Below, one piece after another: positions 34,894-43,803 of a DNA stretch of 64,000 bases. Source of the stretch: Parvularcula sp038749595 (GTDB lineage: Bacteria; Pseudomonadota; Alphaproteobacteria; Caulobacterales; Parvularculaceae); assembly GCA_038749595.1 (NCBI GenBank), contig JBCDHW010000001.1:372001-436000 (forward strand). Reading direction: 5' to 3'. Position 1 is the first letter of the stretch. The number at the start of each line of letters is the position of its first letter. A program made the position numbers and the translations under genes. The notes beneath the pieces were generated by a model. That model had not been told where the DNA came from. It saw only the letters and a list, made by a program, of their open reading frames with translations, and did not search any database.

Positions 34894-36258
34894 TCAATCG
34901 AAGGTGCAGTTGGTTTTCTGCGCTTTCTCAGCTGGTTTGTAGCCGAGAACCGCAGCGCGGCTGAGATGGTAGCAAGCTTCCCGCACGCTCTGGCGTAGGG
35001 GTTCCGCCGCGGTGATGCCTTCGACGTAGAAAATACCCGCCGAGTAATGGGCCAAGGCGTAGTTTTGATCGGCCGATGCTTTCAACATCTCGATCGCGTC
35101 TTCGCCGTTTTTCCGGACACCAATCCCGCGTCCGAGCATTATCCCATAAATGTGCTGCGATGGAGCATGACCACGCTGGGAGGCTTGCTTCATCAGCTCG
35201 ACCGTTTGCAGGTCGGTCAGCGTACCGGTGGCCATGTCACGGGCGAGGGCGCGTTCGTCGTCGCTCAGCGGCTGACCGTCCGCTTCAGCGGGGCGTTGAT
35301 CGATGAAGAGGGACGTCTGAAAGCGCTGGATAGCCTGGCGGCGCTCCTGCTTTTCCAACTTCCCGTCATTGTCGCTGTCGTAATAATAACCCAGCGCTTG
35401 TAAGGCTTTATCGATAACGACATCGTTGCCCTCAAACTCGCGGTCGAGTCGCTCGAGGTTCTCACGCAGCTCTTGATACTGGAGCTGGGTCAGACGCTGC
35501 GAATCGTTGCGGTCCTTGCGGGTCAGCAGCGCGTAAGTCTCGGGCAACGGCGGCTGCCATTCGTCGGCACGCTCCTTAGCGGCATCAACGTCGCTGCGGA
35601 TCATCAGGCCCTCAAGCTTTTCGATCATTCGGGCCGCGTCGATGTTGGCTCCACGGCCTCGGCCGCGCGCGAGATAAAGGTACTTCAGCGCTTCGATGTT
35701 GTTCTTGCGAAGGCCAAGGCCCTGGGCGCGCATCTTGCCGAGACGCAAAAGGTCAAAGGCCGAGCCGCCGCCAAGCAGCTGCTCCACCCGCTCTTCCGCG
35801 GCGCGCACCTGGCTGTCCGTCATGTCCTGCTTGAGCACAGGGATACGGCGCTGGGCCACCGTCCGCGCATTCAGCTCAGCCGGCAGCGGTGTCTTCTGCT
35901 GGTAGTCTTGGAAGTCATGCGATGCCGCGATGATGTACCAGCTGAGCGCCTCAACCGGCTCAACCCGCACGACTTGCGTCGCGGTCGGCTTCATGTCCGC
36001 CGAGGATCCCGGCAGCAAATCCTGGTTGCTGTAAAGGTCCCCCAAGACGCGTGCAGAGCGCACGTCGCCTGCTAATGCCGACTTTTGCCAAAGGTCGATA
36101 GCGCTGATCACCTCATTGGCCGCGCTATCGCCGCCTTTTGCGCTCAAATACGTGTTCAGTGCGTTTTCGTAGTCTGCCGAGGCGATCCCACCAACAAGGG
36201 CGAGCACCGATACGCCCGCGGCCAGTCCGAGACCTTGAACCCTGCGCCAAGCTTTCAT
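34894..36258 (-). CDS. Exported Sel1/TPR-like protein with an EF-hand
   Basis: The 454-residue protein has a signal peptide (GLGLAAGVSVLALVGGIASA) and helical repeats of the Sel1 type (SARVLGDLYSNQD, FDLLRLGKMRAQGLGLRKNN, APSQHIYGIMLGRGIGVRKNG, ALAHYSAGIFYVEG). In the middle, about residues 292-303, is a canonical 12-residue EF-hand loop DSDNDGKLEKQE with Asp at 1, 3 and 5, Gly at 6, Leu at 8 and Glu at 12. A calcium-binding loop within a Sel1 protein is unusual. GGGGAG lies before ATG 36258. The gene overlaps the ribosome site of the beta-helix gene, so the two exported proteins are probably made together and may act as a pair. Confidence 0.8.
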   Translation of the reverse strand: MKAWRRVQGLGLAAGVSVLALVGGIASADYENALNTYLSAKGGDSAANEVISAIDLWQKSALAGDVRSARVLGDLYSNQDLLPGSSADMKPTATQVVRVEPVEALSWYIIAASHDFQDYQQKTPLPAELNARTVAQRRIPVLKQDMTDSQVRAAEERVEQLLGGGSAFDLLRLGKMRAQGLGLRKNNIEALKYLYLARGRGRGANIDAARMIEKLEGLMIRSDVDAAKERADEWQPPLPETYALLTRKDRNDSQRLTQLQYQELRENLERLDREFEGNDVVIDKALQALGYYYDSDNDGKLEKQERRQAIQRFQTSLFIDQRPAEADGQPLSDDERALARDMATGTLTDLQTVELMKQASQRGHAPSQHIYGIMLGRGIGVRKNGEDAIEMLKASADQNYALAHYSAGIFYVEGITAAEPLRQSVREACYHLSRAAVLGYKPAEKAQKTNCTFD

Positions 36259-36369
36259 TGCCTTGCTCCCCAAGCGTCAGCCCTTCGTCACCGGCACCAT
36301 GATACAGCCGGCCTTAGTTAACGTATTAACAGTTCTTTACCGAAAGGCCCACCCCAAGGCGCGATCTTT

Positions 36370-36600
36370 TCACTCTTGGGGCGCAGCGATGCGAAAAACG
36401 AACACGCTTTCGCTGCTTTCGGGATCGATTTCACACTGAAAACCAGCGCTTCGCGCGGCGTGTGGAATGTCGACTTTAGCAAGCGGATCGTCGGCTTTCG
36501 CGATCATCACATCCCCCGGCAAAGCCTTACGCATCGCGGCTTCCAGCCTGATGACGGGGAGGGGACAGCGAAGCCCGGTCAGATCGAGTGCAGTGGCCAC
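36370..36600 (-). CDS. TusA/SirA-like sulfurtransferase family protein
   Basis: The 76-residue product carries the family signature LDLTGLRCPLPVIRLEAAM with the reactive Cys in RCPLPV, followed by LPGDVMIAKADDPLAKVDIP. TusA proteins pass sulfur for tRNA thiolation or cofactor synthesis; relatives without tusBCDE partners have other sulfur roles, and none of those partners is in the window. I chose the GTG at 36600, preceded by AGAGGAG with 8-base spacing; the longer frame to 36675 adds residues outside the fold. Confidence 0.85.
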   Translation of the reverse strand: MATALDLTGLRCPLPVIRLEAAMRKALPGDVMIAKADDPLAKVDIPHAARSAGFQCEIDPESSESVFVFRIAAPQE

Positions 36601-36819
36601 CGTTCGCTCCTCTCGCGTTTGGTAGGGGAACGCAACAGCCGACCCGGGAAGCAAATTACGGTGAGCAGAACGCAACTGAACTTATCGCAATTTCCCGAAA
36701 AAACCGCGGGTTGCGCTGGGCTCTGGTTCATGGAACCCTTTTAAAGTTCCCTCCGCGGGGAAGTGCGTGCGTATCCGGGACGAGCGTACTGCGTGACCGC
36801 GCCGGTAGGGATCGTCTTA

Positions 36820-37875
36820 ATGGTTCAGGCAGACTCGATGAAGCCAAGCGCAGACGTCGTCGCTCTCGATGAAGAGCGCCAAAAGCGGTCCGATCTTGCG
36901 GATACGGAGCTGAACACCGCTGGCGGCATGCTGAAAGCGGCGCGCGAGGCCATGGGTCTAAGCACTGAAGACGTCGCCGAGAAGACCAACATCCGCAGCG
37001 ATCTCGTAACGGCCATCGAGGCGATGGAGCTCGAGAAGCTGCCGGCTCAAGCCTACACGATGGGCTTCGTCCGCGCCTTCGCGCGTGAAGTGGCCCTGCC
37101 AGAAGACGCGCTGATGGAACGGTTCCGTCAGCAAGCGGGCTACATCAAACCTGCGGATGCCCGCCGGATTGCGTTGCCGAAAACGACAAAATCCCAGCCG
37201 GTCGACGGCGGTCGCGAGTTAAGTGTTCTGGCGCTCATCGCGATCTTAGCCTTTGTGCTCTGGTGCAGCTGGAGCCTGTTGATGCGCACCTCGCCCGATG
37301 CGCCAGCCGATGAGACGCGGTTTGCCTTCACCGTCGAGGACAGCGAGCCGAGCTCGATCGCGCCTGAAACGCCCCAGATCCCGGCAGCCGCAACGACCAC
37401 GGATGACGTAGGATCAGCCCCGGAAAACGATGCAGGGGCACCTGTTCAAACCACAGACGCCAATCCGCTCGAGGATCTTTCCGAAGCGCCACCTTCTGAA
37501 GAGATCAGCCCAAAAGAGCCTCTGGCCGCAGCGGCTGACACTGCTCCGGCAGAAACCGCGGAGGCTGAGCAACCAACGCCTCAACCAGCCGAAGAGCCCG
37601 CTCCGGTCATTGCACTCGTTCAAACGGTGCGGGTGGATCCCGTTTATCCCCCGCTCTGCGAAAGCGACGCTGCGGAGGTCGAAACCGTGACGGTGCGTTT
37701 CTCTGTGAATGGCTCCGGGCTGCCCGTGAATACCCAGATCATTCGATCGACGAACCCGTGCTTCAACGGCTCGGCCCTGGCCGCACTGGTCCGCTGGCGT
37801 TTCGATTCGGAGACCGTGCGTTTTGAGAACAGCCGGGGCCTTGAGCGGGAGTTTACTTTCGATCGCCCGTTCTGA
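36820..37875 (+). CDS. RodZ-type HTH membrane protein fused to a TonB C-terminal domain
   Basis: The 351-residue protein begins with a cytoplasmic helix-turn-helix of the RodZ type (GGMLKAAREAMGLSTEDVAEKTNIR, then LPAQAYTMGFVRAFAREV), followed by a basic linker, one transmembrane helix (about residues 134-155), a long Pro/Glu/Ala-rich periplasmic stretch (about 155-270) and a C-terminal domain of the TonB_C type (VDPVYPPLCESDAAE, VRFSVNGSGLPVNTQII, ALAALVRWRF). RodZ links MreB to the elongation machinery and usually ends in a DUF4115 domain; here that position is taken by TonB_C. Two Cys in the domain (PPLC, NPCF) could bond. It precedes ispG, the same rodZ-ispG order as in E. coli, which supports orthology at the N-terminal part. 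Confidence 0.82.
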   Translation: MVQADSMKPSADVVALDEERQKRSDLADTELNTAGGMLKAAREAMGLSTEDVAEKTNIRSDLVTAIEAMELEKLPAQAYTMGFVRAFAREVALPEDALMERFRQQAGYIKPADARRIALPKTTKSQPVDGGRELSVLALIAILAFVLWCSWSLLMRTSPDAPADETRFAFTVEDSEPSSIAPETPQIPAAATTTDDVGSAPENDAGAPVQTTDANPLEDLSEAPPSEEISPKEPLAAAADTAPAETAEAEQPTPQPAEEPAPVIALVQTVRVDPVYPPLCESDAAEVETVTVRFSVNGSGLPVNTQIIRSTNPCFNGSALAALVRWRFDSETVRFENSRGLEREFTFDRPF

Positions 37876-37973
37876 TGAGGGGGCCTCACGGGGCCGTCAT
37901 CAAATCTTTCGTTGAGAACCGCTACCGATCAGCCTAACTCTGCATTTGGGTTAAGACTCTGGATCAGCGGAAA

Positions 37974-39140
37974 ATGAGCGTTCGTCCCTGGCGAGACATT
38001 GATCGGCGAAAGTGTCGGCAGATCATGGTGGGCAATGTCCCCATCGGCGGCGACGCGCCGATCGCGGTGCAGTCGATGACCAACACGGACACCGCGGACG
38101 CGAAAGCCACGCTCGAACAGATCGAGCGGATTGCCGAAGCCGGCGCCGACGTCGTCCGCGTCAGTTGTCCGACCGAAGACTCAACAGCGGCGATGAAAGA
38201 GATCACCAAATTCTCACCGGTGCCGATCGTGGCGGACATCCACTTCCATTATAAACGGGGTATCGAAGCGGCAGAGAACGGCGCGGCGTGCTTGCGCATC
38301 AACCCGGGGAATATCGGCAAAGAAGACCGCGTCCGCGAAGTGGTCCAAGCCGCGAAAGACCACGGTTGCTCGATGCGGATCGGTGTAAACGGCGGCTCGC
38401 TGGAGAAACACCTGCTCGAGCAATATGGCGAGCCATGCCCTGAGGCGATGGTCGAATCGGCGCTCTTCCATGCCAACATTCTGGAAGAGCACGACTTTCA
38501 GGAGTACAAGATCTCCGTGAAAGCGTCGGACGTGTTCCTCAGCGTCGCGGCCTACCATGCGCTCGCAGAGGCCACAGAAGCGCCGCTCCACCTGGGCATC
38601 ACCGAAGCCGGCGGGCTGATGTCGGGAACAATCAAAAGCTCTATCGGCCTCGGCAACCTCCTTTGGGCGGGCATCGGTGACACGATCCGGGTTTCGCTGT
38701 CGGCGGAGCCGGAAGAGGAGATCAAAGTCGGGTTCGACATCCTCAAGTCGCTCGGCCTGCGCCATCGCGGGGTCAACGTGATCTCGTGCCCATCCTGTGC
38801 GCGGCAGGGTTTCGACGTGATCCGCACCGTCGAAAATCTCGAAAAACGTCTCGCCCATATCTCGACACCGATGTCGCTTTCAGTGATCGGCTGCGTGGTC
38901 AACGGTCCAGGCGAAGCGCGTGAAACCGATATCGGTTTCACCGGCGGCGGCAGCGGCAAAAGCGCTGGCCTCCTCTACCTTGGCGGCGTTCCCGCAGAAA
39001 AACTGCAGAACGAAGCCATGGTCGATAAGCTCGTGAAGCTCTGCGAGGAGAAGGCTGCGGAAATTGAAGCCGAGAAGGCAGCGGCCGAAGCCGCTGAAGC
39101 TGCCGCAGCTGGCGAGGCCGCAATCCACGCGGCGGAATAG
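37974..39140 (+). CDS. ispG: 4-hydroxy-3-methylbut-2-en-1-yl diphosphate synthase (flavodoxin)
   Basis: IspG is the iron-sulfur enzyme that reduces methylerythritol cyclodiphosphate to HMBPP in the non-mevalonate isoprenoid pathway. The 388-residue protein has the TIM-barrel segments VQSMTNTDTAD and PIVADIHFHYKR, and the [4Fe-4S] ligands VISCPSCARQ and VIGCVVNGPGEA with the conserved Glu. It carries an extra Ala/Glu-rich helical tail of about 30 residues after VKLCEEKAAEIE that is not part of the catalytic fold. It lies about 100 bases after the RodZ-TonB gene in the same direction. IspE is also in this window. Confidence 0.96.
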   Translation: MSVRPWRDIDRRKCRQIMVGNVPIGGDAPIAVQSMTNTDTADAKATLEQIERIAEAGADVVRVSCPTEDSTAAMKEITKFSPVPIVADIHFHYKRGIEAAENGAACLRINPGNIGKEDRVREVVQAAKDHGCSMRIGVNGGSLEKHLLEQYGEPCPEAMVESALFHANILEEHDFQEYKISVKASDVFLSVAAYHALAEATEAPLHLGITEAGGLMSGTIKSSIGLGNLLWAGIGDTIRVSLSAEPEEEIKVGFDILKSLGLRHRGVNVISCPSCARQGFDVIRTVENLEKRLAHISTPMSLSVIGCVVNGPGEARETDIGFTGGGSGKSAGLLYLGGVPAEKLQNEAMVDKLVKLCEEKAAEIEAEKAAAEAAEAAAAGEAAIHAAE

Positions 39141-39221
39141 CGGAGAGCCGCGCACACTTTTTAAGGCACCTGCTGCCTGAGAAACTGGCTTTCGCCCCGC
39201 CGCCCGCTACCCTCTCAGGAT

Positions 39222-39818
39222 GTGGTTCGGGGGCCTTGGGCCTTGAAAGTCTTTTTGTGGGTGGGGCATCCGCGGGCAGAATCGCTCAGCGCCCTGATGG
39301 CTGATGCGTACGAGGAAGGTTTGCGTGCGGAGCATGACGTCCGCCGCCTCGACCTCGCCGACATGCAGTTCGACCCCAACCTCGCCGAGGGCTACAGCAC
39401 CGTGCAGCCCCTCGAACCCGCTCTCGTTGCTTGGCAAGAGCACCTAAAATGGTGCGATCACACGGTCTGGTTTTATCCCGATTGGTGGGGCGGCATGCCC
39501 GCGAAGATGAAGGGCACGCTCGACCGCGCGCTGCTCCCTGGCTTCGGGTTTCGGTACCATCGCCGCACGCCGCTTTGGTCCAAGCTTCTCAAAGGCCGCA
39601 CAGCCGATATCGTCATCACCGCAGGCGCACCGCAAATCTTGGATGACCTGATCAACGGCGCCCCCATTCAAAAGCAGGTGCGCAACTCTGTCCTGGATTT
39701 CGTTGGGATCAGAACCCGGGCGATCATCCACCTCACCGCCGGCCGAAAACCAATCCCGCCACGCCGCCTCCGCAAATGGCAGAGGCGCGTTGCCGCCTGC
39801 GCGAAAAGCCTCGGCTGA
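39222..39818 (+). CDS. NAD(P)H quinone oxidoreductase family flavoprotein
   Basis: This protein of about 190-198 residues belongs to the flavodoxin_2/NQO1 fold: KVFLWVGHPRAESLS at the first strand and FMN/FAD phosphate loop, DVRRLDLADMQFDP, and the family segment VWFYPDWWGGMPAKMKGTLDRALLPGFGF that lines the flavin and substrate site. It reduces quinones or related compounds in the cytoplasm with NAD(P)H. The start is uncertain: GTG at 39222 or TTG at 39243, which begins the fold directly (LKVFLWVGHP). It ends 31 bases before prfA and is probably independent of it. Confidence 0.83.
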   Translation: MVRGPWALKVFLWVGHPRAESLSALMADAYEEGLRAEHDVRRLDLADMQFDPNLAEGYSTVQPLEPALVAWQEHLKWCDHTVWFYPDWWGGMPAKMKGTLDRALLPGFGFRYHRRTPLWSKLLKGRTADIVITAGAPQILDDLINGAPIQKQVRNSVLDFVGIRTRAIIHLTAGRKPIPPRRLRKWQRRVAACAKSLG

Positions 39819-39849
39819 CACATCGTCCGGACTTCGCTATGCGGCGCCT

Positions 39850-40923
39850 ATGATACCTCAAGACAAGCTGGATGCCGTTGTTTCGCGTTTCGCCGCGGTG
39901 GAACAGGAGATGCAGACCGCCTCCGACGCCGATGCCATCGTCAAGCTCTCCAAAGAACATGCGGAGCTCAAGCCCATCGCTGAGGCCGCCCAGGAGCTGA
40001 CCACCGCACGCACGGAACTTGCGGAAGCGGAAGAGATGGCGTCGGGCGATGATGCCGACATGGCGGAGATGGCCCGCGAGGAGGCGGCATCTCTGAAAGA
40101 GCAAATTCCTCAGCTTGAGGAGCAATTGCAGATCATGCTCCTACCCAAGGACAAGGCCGACAATGCGCCGGTGATCCTTGAAGTACGGGCCGGAACCGGC
40201 GGCGACGAAGCCGCCTTGTTCGCGGGCGATCTTTTCCGGATGTACCAGCGCTACGCCGGCGACCATGGCTGGAAGATGGAGGTGCTCGACGCCTCCGAAA
40301 GCGGCGTTGGGGGGTACAAGGAAATTCAGGCCTCGGTGCAAGGCGACGGCGTCTTCGGTCGGCTCAAGTTCGAGAGCGGCGTGCACCGCGTCCAACGGGT
40401 ACCGGAGACGGAGACCCAGGGACGGATCCACACTTCTGCCGCCACAGTGGCGGTGCTCCCTGAGCCGGAGGATGTCGATATTGAGATCGCCGACAGCGAC
40501 CTGCGCATCGATGTTTTCCGTGCGTCAGGTCCTGGGGGGCAGTCGGTGAACACCACGGACTCCGCGGTGCGCATCACCCACCTGCCCACGGGGCTCATTG
40601 TTATTCAGCAGGACGAGAAATCCCAGCATAAGAATCGCGCGAAAGCGATGAAGGTCCTCCGTGCACGGCTTTACGATGCTGAACGTGCACGGATTGATGC
40701 CGAGCGCTCAGCCGACCGAAAAAGCCAAGTGGGCTCAGGCGACCGCTCTGAGCGCATCCGCACCTACAACTTCCCGCAAAGCCGGGTGACGGATCATCGC
40801 ATCGGCCTGACCCTCCACAAACTCGATAAAATCATCGCCGGGGAGGCCCTCGACGAGCTCATCGACGCACTTGTGGTCGAGGACCAAACCGCCCGGCTTG
40901 CGGCAATGAACGACGAGGCGTGA
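39850..40923 (+). CDS. prfA: Peptide chain release factor 1
   Basis: RF1 recognises UAA and UAG in the ribosomal A site and triggers peptide release. The 357-residue protein (ATG 39850) has the normal length with the N-terminal helical domain, the GGQ motif in SGPGGQSVNTTDSAVR, whose Gln is the PrmC target, and the C-terminal QDEKSQHKNRAKAMKVL. The codon-reading loop in domain 2 reads RVPETETQGR, close to the PxT motif segment. Its GTGA overlap with prmC shows coupled translation with its own modifying enzyme, the standard prfA-prmC arrangement. Confidence 0.97.
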   Translation: MIPQDKLDAVVSRFAAVEQEMQTASDADAIVKLSKEHAELKPIAEAAQELTTARTELAEAEEMASGDDADMAEMAREEAASLKEQIPQLEEQLQIMLLPKDKADNAPVILEVRAGTGGDEAALFAGDLFRMYQRYAGDHGWKMEVLDASESGVGGYKEIQASVQGDGVFGRLKFESGVHRVQRVPETETQGRIHTSAATVAVLPEPEDVDIEIADSDLRIDVFRASGPGGQSVNTTDSAVRITHLPTGLIVIQQDEKSQHKNRAKAMKVLRARLYDAERARIDAERSADRKSQVGSGDRSERIRTYNFPQSRVTDHRIGLTLHKLDKIIAGEALDELIDALVVEDQTARLAAMNDEA

Positions 40924-41783
40924 CAACGAAGCGGCTGACCTTCGGCCAAGCTTTAGCCGAAGCGCGGCGTCGGTTGACGGCGTCGCGCACGGCAGCGCTC
41001 GATGCCCGGGTCCTGCTCGAACACGCATCGGGGTACGACCGTGCAGCTCTCATCGCCGCGGACCATGATCCGCTCCCGGACGATATCGCCGCGCGCTTCG
41101 CGCTGCTGATCGACCGTCGCGAGGCGGGCGAGCCCGTGGCCTACATCACCGGGCGGCAGGCATTTTGGGAGCACACATTCGCCGTCGGCGAAGGCGTTCT
41201 CATCCCGCGCCCTGAAACTGAGCAGTTGGTGGAAACCGCGTTATCCCTTCAGCCGTCCCCGCAAAACGTGCTGGATCTCGGCACAGGCTCAGGCTGTCTG
41301 CTTCTCTCCATTCTCGACGCCTTGCCCAACGCGACCGGCGTCGGAATTGACGCGAGCCGGGATGCCCTGGGTTACGCCGAAAAGAACCGCGTCCAACTCG
41401 GTCTCGAACAGCGCGCGGACCTCAAGCACCTCGCGTTCGACGAAGCGCGCACCGCCTTCCGCGGCGATGACTTTGATCTCATCGTCGCCAACCCGCCTTA
41501 CATTCCCAGCGCAACCGAGCTACCGATCAGTGTCGCGCAGTTTGAGCCAAAGGCCGCTCTCTTCAGCGGAGACGACGGCCTTGATGCCCATCGCGCCTGC
41601 GCGGCAATCATGGCTGATCTGCTCGCGCACGGCGGCTCGGCCTTGATCGAAATCGGTCACGATCAAGGCACATCGGCGCCAGCCCTTTATGCCGACGCCC
41701 TGCCGGGCCGTGATGTCCAGGCGCGTCCCGACGCGAAAGGCCTCCCGCGCATGGTTGCGGTGGGGCCCGTCACCGGCTTATAG
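40920..41783 (+). CDS. prmC: Release factor glutamine N5-methyltransferase
   Basis: PrmC methylates the glutamine of the GGQ motif in RF1 and RF2 using S-adenosylmethionine. The 287-residue protein has an N-terminal helical domain that binds the release factor (LDARVLLEHASGYDRAALIA), the AVGEGVLIPRPETE segment, SAM-binding VLDLGTGSGCLLLS and the catalytic NPPY motif in IVANPPYIPS. The GTG start overlaps prfA by 4 bases. It lies upstream of yajC-secD-secF in the same direction. Confidence 0.96.
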   Translation: MTTKRLTFGQALAEARRRLTASRTAALDARVLLEHASGYDRAALIAADHDPLPDDIAARFALLIDRREAGEPVAYITGRQAFWEHTFAVGEGVLIPRPETEQLVETALSLQPSPQNVLDLGTGSGCLLLSILDALPNATGVGIDASRDALGYAEKNRVQLGLEQRADLKHLAFDEARTAFRGDDFDLIVANPPYIPSATELPISVAQFEPKAALFSGDDGLDAHRACAAIMADLLAHGGSALIEIGHDQGTSAPALYADALPGRDVQARPDAKGLPRMVAVGPVTGL

Positions 41784-41835
41784 CGCGGCGGAATTCGAAA
41801 CGATCCTCAAGATAGCTCGAGAAAGTCCCGTGCCC

Positions 41836-42186
41836 ATGTCGCCAGTCTTGTCTGTCCTCACCCCTGCCGTTGCTGCTGCCGCCCCCGCAGGCGCTCCGCC
41901 CGCCGGCAACCCGCTGATCCAGTTCATCCCCTTCCTGCTGATCATGGTCGTGTTCTACTTCCTCCTGATCCGCCCCCAACAGCAGCAGCGGAAGAAGCAC
42001 ATGGAGATGGTCGAGGGCGTCAAGCGCGGCGACGAAGTCGTCACCGCCGGCGGTCTTGTCGGAAAAGTCACGAAAGTCGGCGAAGGAGCAGAGGTCACCA
42101 TCCGGCTCGCCGAGGGCGTTGAGGTCACCGCGATTAAAGCGACCTTGTCCGACGTGCGCGGTAAAACCGAGCCGGCCAAGAACTAG
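41836..42186 (+). CDS. yajC: Preprotein translocase subunit YajC
   Basis: YajC is a small inner membrane partner of SecD-SecF in protein export. The 116-residue protein has an Ala/Pro-rich start, one transmembrane helix (FIPFLLIMVVFYFLLIRP, about residues 39-56) followed directly by the family motif RPQQQQRKKHMEMV and a small C-terminal beta domain (VKRGDEVVTAGGLVGKVTKV). A GTG at 41830 is an equally good start. The order prmC-yajC-secD-secF is kept with short gaps and probably forms one operon. Confidence 0.95.
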   Translation: MSPVLSVLTPAVAAAAPAGAPPAGNPLIQFIPFLLIMVVFYFLLIRPQQQQRKKHMEMVEGVKRGDEVVTAGGLVGKVTKVGEGAEVTIRLAEGVEVTAIKATLSDVRGKTEPAKN

Positions 42187-42201
42187 AGGGACCCGAGAGC
42201 C

Positions 42202-43791
42202 TTGCTTCGCTTTAGTCGCTTCCAGACGATCAGCCTTGCGTTGCTGATGGTCATTGCCGCCTACGTGACGGTACCCAACTTTTTCACGGAGGAGCGCAAG
42301 CTTCCAGGCTTCCCGGACACGGGACTGACCCTCGGCTTGGACCTGCAAGGCGGATCCTATCTGCTCTTGAAGGTCGAAACCGACGAGGTGATCGACACCC
42401 GGATCAACAACCTCCGCGCCGAGGTCCGCCGTGCCTTTCGCGAGGCCCCGCGCTTGCGGTTAACCAGCCCGGAGCGCGTGGACGATGCCATCGTCTTCGG
42501 CATCCCCGAAGGAGAAGACTTCGCCACGGCCGAGCAACGCTTGCGCCGGCTCTCACGGCCATTGGGCAACGGCGTGGCGGGTCGATCCTACCGCATTGAA
42601 GCCGATGCCGACGCGCGGCGTCTCTCGATCACTCTGACACCCGAAGCGCGCGCGTTCTTCGCAGACACGGCGGTCACCGACTCGATCACCGCCGTGCGCA
42701 ACCGGATCGACGCGCTGGGAACGACAGAACCAATCATCCAAAAGCAAGGCGAGGATCGTCTCGTCGTCCAGGTTCCTGGTGATGGCGACTCCGAGCGCTT
42801 GAAGTCCGTCATTGGCCGGACAGGCCAGCTGTCCTTCCACATGGTCGATCTCAGCGTCACGCCCCAAGACGCAGCCCTCGGGCGGCTGCCCCCCAGGCGC
42901 AAGCTGTTGACGGATGTCGAGACAGGGCAGGGGATCGTGATCTTCGAGACCCCCGATATTACCGGCGACATGATCAGCGACGCCTCCAGTGAGATCAACA
43001 GCGATGGCTTCGGGTTCCAGGTCAATATCGTCATGGACGGCCGCGGCCAGCGACGCTGGGCCGATGTCACGCGCGAAAATGTCGGCAACGCTTTCGCTAT
43101 CGTCCTCGACGAGCAAGTGATCTCGGCACCGACGATCCAGTCACCGATCCTGTCGCCGCGCAGCCGGATCACTGGAAACTTCACCCCAACCGAGGCGCAA
43201 GAACTCGCGGTGCTGATCAAATCAGGCGCGCTCCCGGCTCCGCTTTCAGTGATTGAGCAAAGGACAGTGGGGGCAGACCTAGGCGCCGACTCCGTCCGGG
43301 CCGGGACGATCGCGCTGCTCATCGGTTTTGGTCTGGTCATTATCTACATGGCTTTCACCTACGGCCGATTTGGTCTTTATGCGGACATTGCGCTCCTCGC
43401 CAACGTGCTGCTCATCGCAGGCGCACTCTCGCTCTTGGGCGCGACGCTGACCTTGCCAGGCATCGCGGGGATCGTCCTGACGATCGGTATGGCGGTTGAC
43501 GCTAACGTGCTGATTTTCGAACGTATTCGTGAAGAAATGCAGTCAGGGAAGGGCGCCGTCGCCGCGGTCGAAGCAGGCTATCGCAATGCTCTCTCGGCGA
43601 TCATTGACGCCAACCTCACGACGTTGATCGCCGCGTTCATCATGTTCCTGCTCGGCGCAGGACCCGTGCGCGGCTTCGCTGTTACCCTCGGTATCGGCGT
43701 GGTCACGTCCGTGTTCACCGCTTTTGTCATCACCCGGGTTTTTGCTGGCGGCTATGTCCTCCGTGCACGCCCGAAAGCTCTCACCATTTAA
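42202..43791 (+). CDS. secD: Protein translocase subunit SecD
   Basis: SecD, with SecF, uses the proton gradient to help pull proteins through the SecYEG channel. The 529-residue protein has an N-terminal transmembrane helix, TLGLDLQGGSYLLL, a large periplasmic domain (about residues 40-350), and the C-terminal five-helix bundle with VLTIGMAVDANVLIFERIREE, the conserved RND-like proton site. TTG start at 42202, 15 bases after the yajC stop. Length is typical for alphaproteobacterial SecD, which is shorter than the E. coli form. Confidence 0.96.
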   Translation: MLRFSRFQTISLALLMVIAAYVTVPNFFTEERKLPGFPDTGLTLGLDLQGGSYLLLKVETDEVIDTRINNLRAEVRRAFREAPRLRLTSPERVDDAIVFGIPEGEDFATAEQRLRRLSRPLGNGVAGRSYRIEADADARRLSITLTPEARAFFADTAVTDSITAVRNRIDALGTTEPIIQKQGEDRLVVQVPGDGDSERLKSVIGRTGQLSFHMVDLSVTPQDAALGRLPPRRKLLTDVETGQGIVIFETPDITGDMISDASSEINSDGFGFQVNIVMDGRGQRRWADVTRENVGNAFAIVLDEQVISAPTIQSPILSPRSRITGNFTPTEAQELAVLIKSGALPAPLSVIEQRTVGADLGADSVRAGTIALLIGFGLVIIYMAFTYGRFGLYADIALLANVLLIAGALSLLGATLTLPGIAGIVLTIGMAVDANVLIFERIREEMQSGKGAVAAVEAGYRNALSAIIDANLTTLIAAFIMFLLGAGPVRGFAVTLGIGVVTSVFTAFVITRVFAGGYVLRARPKALTI

Positions 43792-43803
43792 GGGACCGGG
43801 ACC

